64,000 nt of DNA from an uncultured Elusimicrobia bacterium (lineage in GTDB: Bacteria > Elusimicrobiota > Elusimicrobia > UBA1565 > UBA9628). The position numbers and the translations under genes were made by a program. How positions within the stretch are numbered: position 1 is the stretch's first letter; every line of letters begins with the position of its first letter. Shown here piece by piece: positions 52,403 through 61,736 of the stretch. The stretch covers positions 1-64,000 of the forward strand of contig CAIKVT010000023.1 in NCBI GenBank assembly GCA_903830945.1, read 5' to 3'. The notes beneath the pieces are model-generated. The model was not told the origin of the DNA. It did not search any database and worked only from the letters and a program-made list of their open reading frames with translations.

Positions 52403-53955
52403 CGGACCTTGAGCCGCAGCGTGTACTTATCACGGACGTTGTTCAAGTTGGGATCCGTGCCCTGAAGCTTGAGCCAATAAGTACCGGGTTCCAGCTCGCG
52501 GTCGAAAGAGAGCGGCTCTCCCACCTTGGCGGCGCTCTGGGCGAGGAGTTGCTTATTGTCCTGGTCGTAGAGTTCCGCGCGCCAGCGCACGTTGATGACT
52601 CCGGTCAAGTCGAAGACGATGTCCCCCTTCTGATACACGTTGAACATATAGAAGTCCACGTCGCCCTTGGGCGCGAGGTAACCGTCCACCGACTCGCCAA
52701 CCTTGAAAGCCTGCGCGGTGGCCGTGCTATCGTTAGGCTCCCACTCCAACCCGGGCTGCCAGGGTGCCAAGGTCTTAGTCAAAGTGTAAGCGTTACGCGG
52801 GTCCGCCGCCTTGCCGCTCTTCTCCGTGACGACCAGATAACAAGTGGCGTTGCTCAGACCGAGGCCAGTGAGCACTTCCGGGGTCTCCTTGATGCCGTTG
52901 TCGATGACCTGGAGCGGCTGGCCGATGTCGTCGGTCACAGTAAGGATAAGGTCCAGACCTGGAACGGCGGAGAGGTCCGCGCGCAGGATGGTCCTGGCGC
53001 TGGTAGCCGCGTTGACCCGGTACCAGTCCGCGTCTCCGGCCGGAGCAATGTGCCCGGTAATAGCCTCCTTGTCGAAGGGAGTCGCGTCGCCGCGCTGGTC
53101 GTTAGGCTCGAGCTCGGTGCGGCCTTCATAGGGACGCAGCTCGCTCAACAACTCAAAGAACACATCCGGGTTGCCCATGCGCGGGCCGCGCCGCCGCAGG
53201 CGCAGGAAATACTGCGCCGGGCCCCGGATGCCGAAATCCTTGAAGCTCAAGCCCTGTCCCGCGCCCTCGCCCGAGATCTCCTTGAGCTTATAGCCGTTGA
53301 CGTCATAGAACTCAAGCACCGGATCGACGGTGGGCACGCCGCTGAGGTCCAGGTCGAGTGTGAACGCCCCCGCCCGCTCCACTTTGACCGCAAACCAATC
53401 CTCCTCGGCCTGGTCCGCCGTCTCGAAGCGCAGGTTGCTGATCGGGTAGTAATGCCCGCGGGTGACGCCGTTGAGCTCGAGCGGGCTGGCCATCAGTTGG
53501 GTTTCGTTGGGCTTGAGCTCCCGGCCGGCGGCGGATTCCAGCTTGGCGCTCAGGACATATTTCTGCGTCGGATTATCGGCCTTGGGATTTTTATTTGAGA
53601 GGACCACATAATAGTCGCCCCGGATGACGCCCAGGTCCGTCGCGACCTCATCGCCACCCACGCCGGTCTCATCGACGCGCATGAGCTCGCGGCCGTCATG
53701 ATCCCGGAAGCTCAGGACGAAATCAATATCGCGGATGCCGCCGACATGCAGGCTCAGCACCCCGCTGTCGCGCGCGATGGCGACCTTGTACCAATCCACG
53801 TCGTCCGGACGCGAGAGCGTGCCCTGCGCGCGGCCGTTGGCGGGCAGTCGGCTGGCATGGGCCATATCCTCATTGGGCTCGGTCTCCTGGACGACCGGGC
53901 TGCAGGCCGCGAGAACGGCCGCAGATAAGGCGATGGGCAGGAAGCGCCGGATCAT
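52399..53955 (-). CDS. Lipoprotein with four PPC-like repeats
   Basis: A 518-residue lipoprotein (signal MIRRFLPIALSAAVLAAC, Cys18). It is built from four repeats that each start with an ExEPNxxxxxA-type motif and an aromatic DWY/DWF signature: ETEPNEDMAHASRL with DDVDWYKV, LKPNETQLMASPL with EEDWFAV, LEPNDQRGDATPF with GDADWYRV, and WEPNDSTATAQAF with GDVDFYMF. These are bacterial pre-peptidase C-terminal (PPC) domains, usually found as appendages of secreted proteases; here they are the whole protein. It may bind protein or polysaccharide at the cell surface. It is coexpressed with the small lipoprotein downstream. Confidence 0.82.
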   Translation of the reverse strand: MIRRFLPIALSAAVLAACSPVVQETEPNEDMAHASRLPANGRAQGTLSRPDDVDWYKVAIARDSGVLSLHVGGIRDIDFVLSFRDHDGRELMRVDETGVGGDEVATDLGVIRGDYYVVLSNKNPKADNPTQKYVLSAKLESAAGRELKPNETQLMASPLELNGVTRGHYYPISNLRFETADQAEEDWFAVKVERAGAFTLDLDLSGVPTVDPVLEFYDVNGYKLKEISGEGAGQGLSFKDFGIRGPAQYFLRLRRRGPRMGNPDVFFELLSELRPYEGRTELEPNDQRGDATPFDKEAITGHIAPAGDADWYRVNAATSARTILRADLSAVPGLDLILTVTDDIGQPLQVIDNGIKETPEVLTGLGLSNATCYLVVTEKSGKAADPRNAYTLTKTLAPWQPGLEWEPNDSTATAQAFKVGESVDGYLAPKGDVDFYMFNVYQKGDIVFDLTGVINVRWRAELYDQDNKQLLAQSAAKVGEPLSFDRELEPGTYWLKLQGTDPNLNNVRDKYTLRLKVR

Positions 53956-53973
53956 GGATGGATGCCTCAGATT

Positions 53974-55953
53974 CTAATTAAACGATTTTGTGGGGCGATT
54001 GCGATAGACGGCCTTGACGAAATTCATCCAGATCGGGGCGGCGAACTTGCCCCCGGTCTCGCCGTGGCCCAGAGGAATGCGCATGTCGTCGTGACCGACC
54101 CAGACCGCGGCGGCGAGGTCCGGGGTGACGCCCGCGAACCACGCGTCGCGGTACTCGTTGGTCGTGCCGGTCTTTCCCGCGGCAGGCAGGTTGAAGCCCG
54201 TCTGCCGGGCCGCGCCGCGTGCCGTGCCCTCCGGGCCGAAGACTCCCTGCATGATCGAGACCATGATCGCGCAGGTCGCGGAACTCAACACGACCTGGGA
54301 CTGCGCCCCCTGCATTCCTCCGGCCTTGACCACGACGCCGTCGCGATCCTCTATGGAGACGATGTAATAAGGCCGCACGGTCTTGGCTCCGTTGACGAAC
54401 AGTGAGTAGGCGCCGGCGAGCTGCAAGGGCGAGAGGTCCGCCGTGCCCAAGGCCAAGGTAAGGTTGCGGGGCCAGTCCTGGCACGGGATGCCCGTGGCGT
54501 CCGAGAGGAGCTTGATGACCGCGTCGATGTCGCTGGATTCGAGGAGCTTGATGGCGACTGAATTGAGAGAACGACGCAAGGCTTCGGCCAGGGTGACCTC
54601 GCCGAAGTATTTCCGATCGTAGTTCTGGGGCGCCCAGACGCGGCCGCCCCAGCGGTACTTGACCGGGGCGTCGAGCATACGGTCCTCGGGCTTGAACCGG
54701 CCCGACTCGAAAGCCGTGGCGTAGACGAAGGGCTTGATCGCGGAACCCACGGGCCGGGCGATATCCATAGCCCGGTTAAGCTGGTCCGAGAAGTTGAAGC
54801 CCGAACCACCGACCAAGGCCAGGATGGCGCCATCCGTTGGACGCACCGCGGCCAGGCCGCCCACCACCTTGGCCGTCCCTGTGGAAAGCTCGCGGTTGAC
54901 CGCGGCCAAGCCGTCGCGGACCGCCGACTGCGCCGCTTTCTGGACTTCGAGGTCGAAGGTGGTGCGCACGCGCAGGCCGCCCTTCAAGATGCGCTCCTTG
55001 TCGAAGTCCTTCTCCAGGGCCCGGCGCACGGTCTCCACGAGATAGGGAGCCTCGTTGACATTCATGCGCCAAAAGGAGGTTTCAGGAGCCTTGAGCCGAG
55101 CATCCATGGTCGCCCAGAAATCGTTCCAGTAGCGCTCCACGGCCGAGGCCGGAATGTAATGGAGTTTGGCCATGCGCACGAGCACGATGTGCTGCCGGGC
55201 CTTGGCCAGGTCGGGATGCTCATAAGGCGAGAAGCGGATGGGGCTGTTGACGATGCCGGCCAGCAGGGCGCATTCGCCGAGCTCGAGGTCCCGGGCGGAC
55301 TTGCCGAAGTAGAAACGGGCCGCGGACTCGACGCCGAAACAACCGTGGCCGAAGTAGGCGAAGTCGAGATACATCAGCAGGATCTGGTCCTTGGTGAACT
55401 TCTCCTCGAACTTACGGGCGCAGAAGGCCTCGAAGATCTTGCGGCCGAGGGTCTTCTTGCGGGTGGTGAACATGAGCTTGGCCAGCTGCTGGGTGATGGT
55501 GCTGCCGCCCTGGGCCAGGCGCATATGGCGCAGGTTGGCGAGCATGGCCCGGGTCGTGGCGCGGTAGTTGATTCCGTGGTGCTGGTAGAAGGTGCCGTCC
55601 TCGGTGGCGACTAAGGCTTTCTTGAGGAAGGCGGGGATGTCGTCGGGGCTGCGCACGGAGAGGGCTTTCTCGCTGGAGAACTCGCCGATGAGGCGGCCGG
55701 AGGAGTCGTAGATGCGGGTGGGGACGGCTTCGACGCTGAGCTTGGAGGCCATATAGGGGACTTCGAAAACCTCGTCGCCGGAAAGGAGATACTGCTCGCG
55801 GTTGGGAGTGGTGATGTTGAGGTAGTATTGGTCCATCTTCTCGACGATAGATCGCTCGAGGTGGTGGTAAGTCCACCAGCCGTAAAGGAACATGCCCGCG
55901 GCCACGAGGGGGCCGAACAGGAGAGCGGCCAGGAGCGCGAGGATTGCGCGCAT
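53974..55953 (-). CDS. mrcA: Penicillin-binding protein 1A (glycosyltransferase/transpeptidase)
   Basis: A 659-residue bifunctional peptidoglycan synthase. One N-terminal helix (residues 4-28) anchors it. The GT51 domain has ATEDGTFYQHHGIN (116-129) and QGGSTITQQLAK (148-159). The transpeptidase domain has the nucleophile motif Ser404-Ala-Ile-Lys407, SxN at Ser462-Asn464, and KTG at 594-596. The lack of an extra domain between the two catalytic halves makes it shorter than enterobacterial PBP1A (about 850 residues). It polymerises and cross-links peptidoglycan in the periplasm. Confidence 0.93.
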   Translation of the reverse strand: MRAILALLAALLFGPLVAAGMFLYGWWTYHHLERSIVEKMDQYYLNITTPNREQYLLSGDEVFEVPYMASKLSVEAVPTRIYDSSGRLIGEFSSEKALSVRSPDDIPAFLKKALVATEDGTFYQHHGINYRATTRAMLANLRHMRLAQGGSTITQQLAKLMFTTRKKTLGRKIFEAFCARKFEEKFTKDQILLMYLDFAYFGHGCFGVESAARFYFGKSARDLELGECALLAGIVNSPIRFSPYEHPDLAKARQHIVLVRMAKLHYIPASAVERYWNDFWATMDARLKAPETSFWRMNVNEAPYLVETVRRALEKDFDKERILKGGLRVRTTFDLEVQKAAQSAVRDGLAAVNRELSTGTAKVVGGLAAVRPTDGAILALVGGSGFNFSDQLNRAMDIARPVGSAIKPFVYATAFESGRFKPEDRMLDAPVKYRWGGRVWAPQNYDRKYFGEVTLAEALRRSLNSVAIKLLESSDIDAVIKLLSDATGIPCQDWPRNLTLALGTADLSPLQLAGAYSLFVNGAKTVRPYYIVSIEDRDGVVVKAGGMQGAQSQVVLSSATCAIMVSIMQGVFGPEGTARGAARQTGFNLPAAGKTGTTNEYRDAWFAGVTPDLAAAVWVGHDDMRIPLGHGETGGKFAAPIWMNFVKAVYRNRPTKSFN

Positions 55954-56007
55954 GATGCGACTACCTGATCGCAGGAAGCATAACGTCGGCTGCCTAAGCG
56001 CCTCCGG

Positions 56008-56895
56008 TCACTGCGGCAGGGCCCAGTCGGCCGTGGCCACGCCCATCAGCGTCTTGCCGTCGGCCGCGTAGACCAAGAGCGAGTGAGTCACCATAAAGAT
56101 CTCCGCGCCCTCCGCGTCGAAATAGGGCTGCGTCCAGGCTCCGCCTGCGGCCGCCTGGGCGTACCAATCCGCCGCGGTATAATCAGCCGACGACAGATCC
56201 TTCTGCCGAAGGTCATCGCCGGAGCGGAAGACGTAAGGCGCGGCTTTGACGCCCCCGACCGGAGCGAAAGCAAAGGCGCTGCCCGCGATCTTCGGGTTCT
56301 TCTTCAGGAAATCCTTGAGCTTGCCGAAAGCCTGCCCCTTGCTCAACGGCCGCCCCTTGAGCTGGGCGGCGAAACGGCCCAGAGCGGCCTCGACCTGCTT
56401 CTTCTCTTGGGGCGAGGGCAGCGTGGCGGCCGACTCATGCGAATGAATGACCTTCCACTGGCCGTCAACCCTCTGCCACAGCCAGGTCTCGGCCAGTGCC
56501 TGCTCCGTGACCCGACCATCCTTCCAGTCTATCCTGCCCGTGCCCCAGCCCAGCCACAAGGCGGCGTCCGGGCCCAAGACCTTGACGTCGGTGTGCGTCA
56601 AACGGATGGATTGGGATTTGGCTTGGCCGTAGGCCTGGCGAAAGAAAGGAATGAGCGCGTCCCGAGTGAAGGGCTGAAAGCCGAAGAAGAACACGGCCTT
56701 CTGGTCATGGCTCAGCGGCGCGAAGATCTGCTCCACATCCATTTTCTCCGCGCTGCGCATCACCGCGTCCATCATACCGCTGACCGCGGATCTGACCGCG
56801 GCCTCATCCTGTGCCGCCGCGGATTGAACTACGCCCTGGGCGCATAGCGGGCATGCCGCCATGACGGCCAACCCTAAAATAATTATATTTTTCAT
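56008..56895 (-). CDS. Exported protein with NTF2-like and Cache-like halves
   Basis: A 295-residue protein with a signal peptide (MKNIIILGLAVMAACPLCAQG). Residues about 30-155 look like a SnoaL/DUF4440 NTF2-like domain (AVRSAVSGMMDAV, QALAETWLWQRVDGQWKVIHSHES). Residues about 195-295 look like part of a Cache-type ligand-binding domain (NPKIAGSAFAFAP, DWYAQAAAGGAWTQPYFD, FMVTHSLLVYAADGKTLMGVATADWAL). A Cache module without a transmembrane helix or signalling domain is unusual. It may bind a small molecule in the periplasm. Domain calls are from pattern only. Confidence 0.6.
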   Translation of the reverse strand: MKNIIILGLAVMAACPLCAQGVVQSAAAQDEAAVRSAVSGMMDAVMRSAEKMDVEQIFAPLSHDQKAVFFFGFQPFTRDALIPFFRQAYGQAKSQSIRLTHTDVKVLGPDAALWLGWGTGRIDWKDGRVTEQALAETWLWQRVDGQWKVIHSHESAATLPSPQEKKQVEAALGRFAAQLKGRPLSKGQAFGKLKDFLKKNPKIAGSAFAFAPVGGVKAAPYVFRSGDDLRQKDLSSADYTAADWYAQAAAGGAWTQPYFDAEGAEIFMVTHSLLVYAADGKTLMGVATADWALPQ

Positions 56896-56931
56896 ATCGT
56901 CTCTCCTCGCTCCAATAAGATCACGCGCCTA

Positions 56932-59094
56932 TCAGATCCCCACCTGCGCGGTCGTCCGGGCGCTCGCCGCCTGCGGCGCGGCCTCCGGCCCGTAGAACAT
57001 CTTCACGTAGTCCTTGACCATCCGGTTGCCGCAGAAGCGCGGCGCCACGGTCTTGATGGACTCCTTCATCACCTTGATCCAGCCGTGCGGTATCCCGTCC
57101 GGCCCGCGCTCGTAGAAGAGCGGCACGATCTTCTTCTCCAGAGTCTGGTAGATGTCCTCCGCGTCCGCGGCATCCGCCGCATCGCCCGAGCCCCGGCCGC
57201 CGGAAGCGCCGATGGCCCAGCCGTTGACTCCGTTGTAGCCTTCCTCCCACCAGCCGTCTAGAACAGAGAGGCTCGGCACGCCGTTGACCGCGGCCTTGAT
57301 GCCGCTGGTGCCGCAGGCCTCCAGAGGCGCCAGGGGATTGTTGAGCCAAAGGTCGCATCCCTGCACGAAGTAGCGGGCCACGTGCATGTCATAGTCTTCC
57401 ACGAACACGATGCGGCCGCCGAAGGATGGGTCCTTGGCCAGATGATAGATCTGCTGAATAAGGGCCTTGCCCGAGTCGTCTGCCGGATGGGACTTGCCCG
57501 CGAAAACCAGCTGGATCGGCCGCCAATGGTCCAAGAGCAAACCTTTCAAGCGCGCCAGGTCGCGCAGGATCAAAGTCGCTCGCTTGTAACCCGCGAAGCG
57601 TCGGGCGAACCCGATGGTCAACGCCTGCGGGTCCAAGAGCGCCCCCTGGGTCAGCAGCTGGGACGCCTCGGCGTTCCGCGAGATCCAGCGGTCCCTAGCC
57701 CGATCGCGCAGGAGCTTGAAAAGCTCTTCCTTGTTGCGCATGTGCGCCCGCCAAATCTCCTCGTCCGGGATGCCCGCGACCTGGGCCCAGACCGCGACGT
57801 CGTCCTGTTTCTCCGGCCAATCGCGGCCTAGATACTTAAAAAAAGTCCAGCCCAGGTCCTGCTGCAACCAAGTGGAGAGGTGGACGCCGTTGGTGACGTG
57901 TCCGATCGGCACATCATCTTCTTTCTTCTCCGGCCAGAGCTTGGTCCACATATGGCGCGAAACGATGCCATGGCGCTTGCTTACGCCGTTGCGCTGGCCC
58001 GACATCTTGAGCGCCAGGGAGGTCATGTTCCAGCCCGCTTGGCCCGGGACCCGCCCCAACTCCAAGAACTGCTCCTGGCCCAGACCGAGCTCGCTCCAGT
58101 ACCTATTGAAGTACTCGGTGACCAGACCTTCGGAGAACACGTCGTGTCCGGCTTCGACCGGGGTATGCGTGGTGAAGACCGAACGGCCAGCCACGTCGCG
58201 GGCCGCGTCCTCGAAAGACTTGCCCGCCGCCACAGCTTCACGAACCAACTCCAGGAACATGAAGGCGGAGTGCCCCTCGTTGACATGATAATGCTCGGCG
58301 GGAATGTTCAGAGCGCGCAAGAGGCGCACCCCGCCGATACCCAGGAGTATCTCCTGCCGCAGGCGCATGGTGCGGTCGCCGCCGTAGAGCCGGCCGGAGA
58401 TCTCCCGGTCCTGGGCGGAATTGCCTTCCACGTGCGTGTCCATGAGGAACAACCGCACGCGGCCCACCACGATCTCCCAGACCGCCACCTGGAGGTTGAG
58501 CGGCCCCAGGTTGAAGTTCATGAGGAAATTGTCTCCGCTGGGCGTCATGACCGGACGAATGGGCGAGACGCTCCAGTCGATCTGCTCGTAGACGTTCTGC
58601 TGCCAGCCGTCCACGCTGATGCGTTGCTGCACATAGCCCTGCGGATACATGAAGCCCAGCCCGACCAAGGGCACGCCCAGGTCCGACGCTGTCTTACAGT
58701 GGTCCCCGGCCAGGATGCCCAAGCCGCCGGAGTAGATGCGCAGGGAGTTGTGCACCCCGAACTCGGCCGAGAAATAGGCGACGCGCTTTCCCTTGGCCTG
58801 CGGGTACTTGCGGGCGAACCACGTGTACTGGTCTTCCAGGTACTCATCGAAGATCCGGATGACCGAATCGTAGCGGGACAGGAAGCCCTCGTCCGCGGCG
58901 AGCTGATGCAAGCGGGGCAGGCTGCTCTGCAGAAGGAGCACCGGATTATGGTAGGTGGTACGCCAAAGGTTACGGTCGATCTCCTTAAACAAGGCCCGAG
59001 CCTCCGGATGCCAGCTCCACCAGAGATTATAAACGAGGTCCTTCAAACGGGCCACGCGTTCCGGCACCTGCCACTGCTTATAGGGATCGTTCAT
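56932..59094 (-). CDS. glgP: Alpha-glucan (glycogen) phosphorylase
   Basis: A 720-residue phosphorylase of the shorter alpha-glucan type (with an N-terminal DUF3417-like region, RLKDLVYNLWWSWHPEARALF). Marks are VAYFSAEFGVHNSLRIYSGGLGILAGDHCK, YHVNEGHSAFM, and the pyridoxal-phosphate site EACGTSGIKAAVNGVPSLSVLDGWW (Lys near residue 600). It releases glucose-1-phosphate from storage glucan. The ATG at 59094 follows a spacer of some 127 nt shared with the divergent gene at 59222. Confidence 0.93.
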   Translation of the reverse strand: MNDPYKQWQVPERVARLKDLVYNLWWSWHPEARALFKEIDRNLWRTTYHNPVLLLQSSLPRLHQLAADEGFLSRYDSVIRIFDEYLEDQYTWFARKYPQAKGKRVAYFSAEFGVHNSLRIYSGGLGILAGDHCKTASDLGVPLVGLGFMYPQGYVQQRISVDGWQQNVYEQIDWSVSPIRPVMTPSGDNFLMNFNLGPLNLQVAVWEIVVGRVRLFLMDTHVEGNSAQDREISGRLYGGDRTMRLRQEILLGIGGVRLLRALNIPAEHYHVNEGHSAFMFLELVREAVAAGKSFEDAARDVAGRSVFTTHTPVEAGHDVFSEGLVTEYFNRYWSELGLGQEQFLELGRVPGQAGWNMTSLALKMSGQRNGVSKRHGIVSRHMWTKLWPEKKEDDVPIGHVTNGVHLSTWLQQDLGWTFFKYLGRDWPEKQDDVAVWAQVAGIPDEEIWRAHMRNKEELFKLLRDRARDRWISRNAEASQLLTQGALLDPQALTIGFARRFAGYKRATLILRDLARLKGLLLDHWRPIQLVFAGKSHPADDSGKALIQQIYHLAKDPSFGGRIVFVEDYDMHVARYFVQGCDLWLNNPLAPLEACGTSGIKAAVNGVPSLSVLDGWWEEGYNGVNGWAIGASGGRGSGDAADAADAEDIYQTLEKKIVPLFYERGPDGIPHGWIKVMKESIKTVAPRFCGNRMVKDYVKMFYGPEAAPQAASARTTAQVGI

Positions 59095-59221
59095 TTAGAT
59101 CCGCCTCATGGTCGGACAAGGATTCTACCAAAATTCATCCTGCCATGATGGTGCGGCGCAAACATTGAGCCCACGACGGAAAATTGGTACCATCCGTCAC
59201 GGATTAGACCCCTCCCTAGCG

Positions 59222-60055
59222 ATGATAAAGAAAATTTTGCGGGAGACCGGGCCGGTCGTAAGAGTGGCGCTGCGCGCGTCATGGATAGCTCTGATGGTTT
59301 TCCTGACGTCTCCCGGCCGCGCCGAGAAGCCCGGGCTATCGGGGCTCCTCCGAGAGCCGCCCGCGGTCGCAGCCCAAGCCGCGGTAAGAACCCTGCCGGC
59401 CGAGGCCCAGGTCGAGCTCTTCACCCTCTACGCACGCTACAACGACGTGGTGTCCAAGCGCCGGGATGAGGGGTGGCGGGCCGGGCTGCTCAGCGACGAA
59501 GGCACCAAGACTTCTCAGTACGACTCGCTCCCGGCACGGCAACTTGAGGAAGCCATCCGTAACCGCGAAATCGAGATCAAGACGCTGACCAAGCGACTGA
59601 AGCCGCCGGGCCCCGAGATTGAAACGCGCCTAAGCCGGAAGCTCGAGTCCGCACAGCTCCGCCTCACCGCCCTGCGCGACGCACTGGCTCGCTCGGAAGG
59701 CACCTGCCAGGACTGGTCGGATCTCGTGTGGGCCGAACTGGGACGCCTGAAACCCGAGCATTGGTCGGTCCGCGACCAACAACGCACGGCGCGCCCCTTC
59801 CACACCGGCGCCATGCTCTGCTCCCCGCCAGCCTCGGAGCAGGAAAACGCCTGCTCGGACTCGACGCCCGGCCGTTGCCTCGATGCGGGACGCCGGGTCT
59901 GCCTTGTCTTCGACCCCTGGCAACGGGGCCAAGCGGACGTCTACGACTTTGGAGCCTGGGACCAGGACCTCTTCGCCAGCCGCGTGCCCGCGGACTTTTT
60001 CCTGCACGAACTCCCGGAACAGAAGCCGGTGCGCCCCCCCCAGGCCAAGAGATGA
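59222..60055 (+). CDS. Exported coiled-coil-like protein, unknown
   Basis: A 277-residue protein of no recognised family, starting at ATG 59222. It has a likely signal peptide (MIKKILRETG, then VVRVALRASWIALMVFLTSPGRA). A charged helical segment (RQLEEAIRNREIEIKTLTKRL through LESAQLRLTALRDALA) suggests a coiled coil near residues 100-155. The C-terminal half has four Cys residues (GTCQDW, GAMLCS, ENACSD, GRCLDAGRRVCLVFDPW) and may be disulfide-bonded. It overlaps the next gene by 4 nt. Confidence 0.6.
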   Translation: MIKKILRETGPVVRVALRASWIALMVFLTSPGRAEKPGLSGLLREPPAVAAQAAVRTLPAEAQVELFTLYARYNDVVSKRRDEGWRAGLLSDEGTKTSQYDSLPARQLEEAIRNREIEIKTLTKRLKPPGPEIETRLSRKLESAQLRLTALRDALARSEGTCQDWSDLVWAELGRLKPEHWSVRDQQRTARPFHTGAMLCSPPASEQENACSDSTPGRCLDAGRRVCLVFDPWQRGQADVYDFGAWDQDLFASRVPADFFLHELPEQKPVRPPQAKR

Positions 60056-60717
60056 CCGGCTCCCCCGAATCCGATTCCACGCCGCAGCTGATCATCGTCG
60101 CCAGGCTCGCGGAATACTGCCAGTTCCGCACCATCCAAAAATATGAGGCCGATCCCTGGGAGTTCATGCTGCGCAAGCTCCAGGAGACCGAAGAGCCGCT
60201 GACCGCGTTTAAGAGCGATCTCTTCAGAACGACCCGAGAGCGCCTATTGACCGAACTCGAAACCGGCGGCCTGAGCGCGGAGCGCTGTTCCGACTACCGG
60301 CTGCTTTTTGAGTGCCTGCTCTGCGCCGGGGATTTCGCGGACGCGGCCATCCACCTATCCCCCAGCGCGCCCAACCAAGCCGAGTCCCTCCGCCAGGTCC
60401 TGGCGCAGATCCAACCCGCCTCCCTCTTCGTCGAGGAACGCAAGCCCGCGGAGCAGAGGAGCCCATCCTGGGACAAGCTCGTGAGCGGACTCTCCCACCG
60501 CCTCGAACTCGACCACCTGGGCACGGTCATGGTGCGCAAGCCTCCGACGGCGCAGCGCAAGGCCATGGTCTTGCGCCGGGTGCGGCGCAATGTCGCCGAA
60601 TACTGCTGCGTGGTGCGCATCCCCACCAAAACCCAAGACACCTTCACGTCCTTCATGCTGCCGCGCATAGAGGCGCTCATCGCGGCCAATCTGCGCTTCC
60701 TGCTAAAATTCCGCTGA
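60052..60717 (+). CDS. Hypothetical protein, unknown
   Basis: The ATG at 60052 (ATGA overlap with the upstream stop) gives 221 residues; a longer in-frame ORF from 59728 only adds sequence inside the upstream gene. No signal peptide or membrane helix is seen. Visible features are an N-terminal LAEYCQFRTIQKYEADPWEF and a C-terminal basic region (RKAMVLRRVRRNVAEYCCVVRI) ending in ANLRFLLKFR. It is probably cotranscribed with the exported protein upstream. Function unknown. Confidence 0.6.
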   Translation: MTGSPESDSTPQLIIVARLAEYCQFRTIQKYEADPWEFMLRKLQETEEPLTAFKSDLFRTTRERLLTELETGGLSAERCSDYRLLFECLLCAGDFADAAIHLSPSAPNQAESLRQVLAQIQPASLFVEERKPAEQRSPSWDKLVSGLSHRLELDHLGTVMVRKPPTAQRKAMVLRRVRRNVAEYCCVVRIPTKTQDTFTSFMLPRIEALIAANLRFLLKFR

Positions 60718-60761
60718 CCGCGCGCCTAAGGAACGCCGTCGCGCGACTCCAGCCCTATGCC

Positions 60762-61736
60762 TTAAGAGCAGGAGAAGAAATCTTCAATCATCCGACGAAT
60801 GAGCCCGACGTCCATCGTGGCATAGACCCCGGTGCGGAAGGTCTTGGCGCCGGGCAACCCCGCCGTGTACCAGGCTCCGATGCGCCGGAAGTTCAGAGCG
60901 GCCTGGCGCTCACCCCGATGCTCCACCTCCAAGTCAAAATGTTCCAGAAGCGCGATACGGCGAGATTGAAGGTCAGGGGCCTGCAGCCCGCCCTCCTCGC
61001 CCTCCCAGGCCTGGTGCACCTGCCGGTATAACCAAGGATTGCCGAGGCCGCCCCTCCCCACCATGACTCCAGCGCAGGAACTCTCTTCCCGCAGGCGCAA
61101 AGCATCCGCCGGGGCACGCACGTCCCCATTGCCGATGACCGGGATGGAGACGGCCTTGCAGACCATGCCAACCGCCCGATTGTCAGAGGTCCCGCCATAA
61201 CCCTGCTTCTGCGTGCGCCCGTGCACGGTGATCGCGTCCAAACCCTGGGCCTGCGCCCGCCGCGCCAATTCCACGGCCTCAAGGCCGCTCTCATCAGCGA
61301 AACCCTTGCGCGTCTTGACCGTCAGCGGCAGCGCGACCGCCCGGCGCACCGCGACGAAAATGCGCTCCGCCAGGTCCGGGTCCTTCAGGAGCGCCGCGCC
61401 TTCACCATTGGAAACCACCTTCTTGACGGGGCAACCGAAATTGAGATCGATAAGGTCGAAGCCCATCTCCGCGAGCATGGCCGCGGCCTCGGCCAGCCGG
61501 GCCGGGTCCTTACCTAGGAGCTGCGCTCCCAGAGGCCGATCCTCGGGCACGGTCTTGAGTACATCCAAAGTCTTGCGGTTGTGGCGCAGCAAGGACGGCG
61601 CAGAGATCATCTCCGTGAAAGCGAAGGCCAGCCCCCTCCGGCGGGAGACCAGGCGCAATGGCAGATCCGAACAGTCCGCCATGGGCGACTGCAGCACAGC
61701 CGAGGTCAGGCTCAGGGCACCTAGCCGCAGACTCAT
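60762..61736 (-). CDS. dusB: tRNA-dihydrouridine synthase (DusB-like)
   Basis: A 324-residue FMN-dependent enzyme: LQSPMADCSDLPLR near residue 16, LGAQLLGKDP, DLIDLNFGCPVKKVVSNGEGAALLKDP with the catalytic Cys102, ITVHGRTQKQGYGG, and VIGNGDVRAPADAL. It reduces uridine to dihydrouridine in tRNA with NADPH. The start abuts the stop of the glycosyltransferase at 61737, so the two genes are probably cotranscribed. Confidence 0.92.
   Translation of the reverse strand: MSLRLGALSLTSAVLQSPMADCSDLPLRLVSRRRGLAFAFTEMISAPSLLRHNRKTLDVLKTVPEDRPLGAQLLGKDPARLAEAAAMLAEMGFDLIDLNFGCPVKKVVSNGEGAALLKDPDLAERIFVAVRRAVALPLTVKTRKGFADESGLEAVELARRAQAQGLDAITVHGRTQKQGYGGTSDNRAVGMVCKAVSIPVIGNGDVRAPADALRLREESSCAGVMVGRGGLGNPWLYRQVHQAWEGEEGGLQAPDLQSRRIALLEHFDLEVEHRGERQAALNFRRIGAWYTAGLPGAKTFRTGVYATMDVGLIRRMIEDFFSCS

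Noticed and set aside
59175-59198. Inverted repeat GACGGA...TCCGTC in the divergent glgP spacer
   Set aside because: Arms are only 6 nt with a 12-nt loop; chance occurrence is likely and no promoter element aligns well with it.
59728-60051. N-terminal extension of the hypothetical protein ORF
   Set aside because: It lies inside the upstream exported protein gene in another frame and is rich in Arg/Pro/Gly, as expected for a shadow frame.
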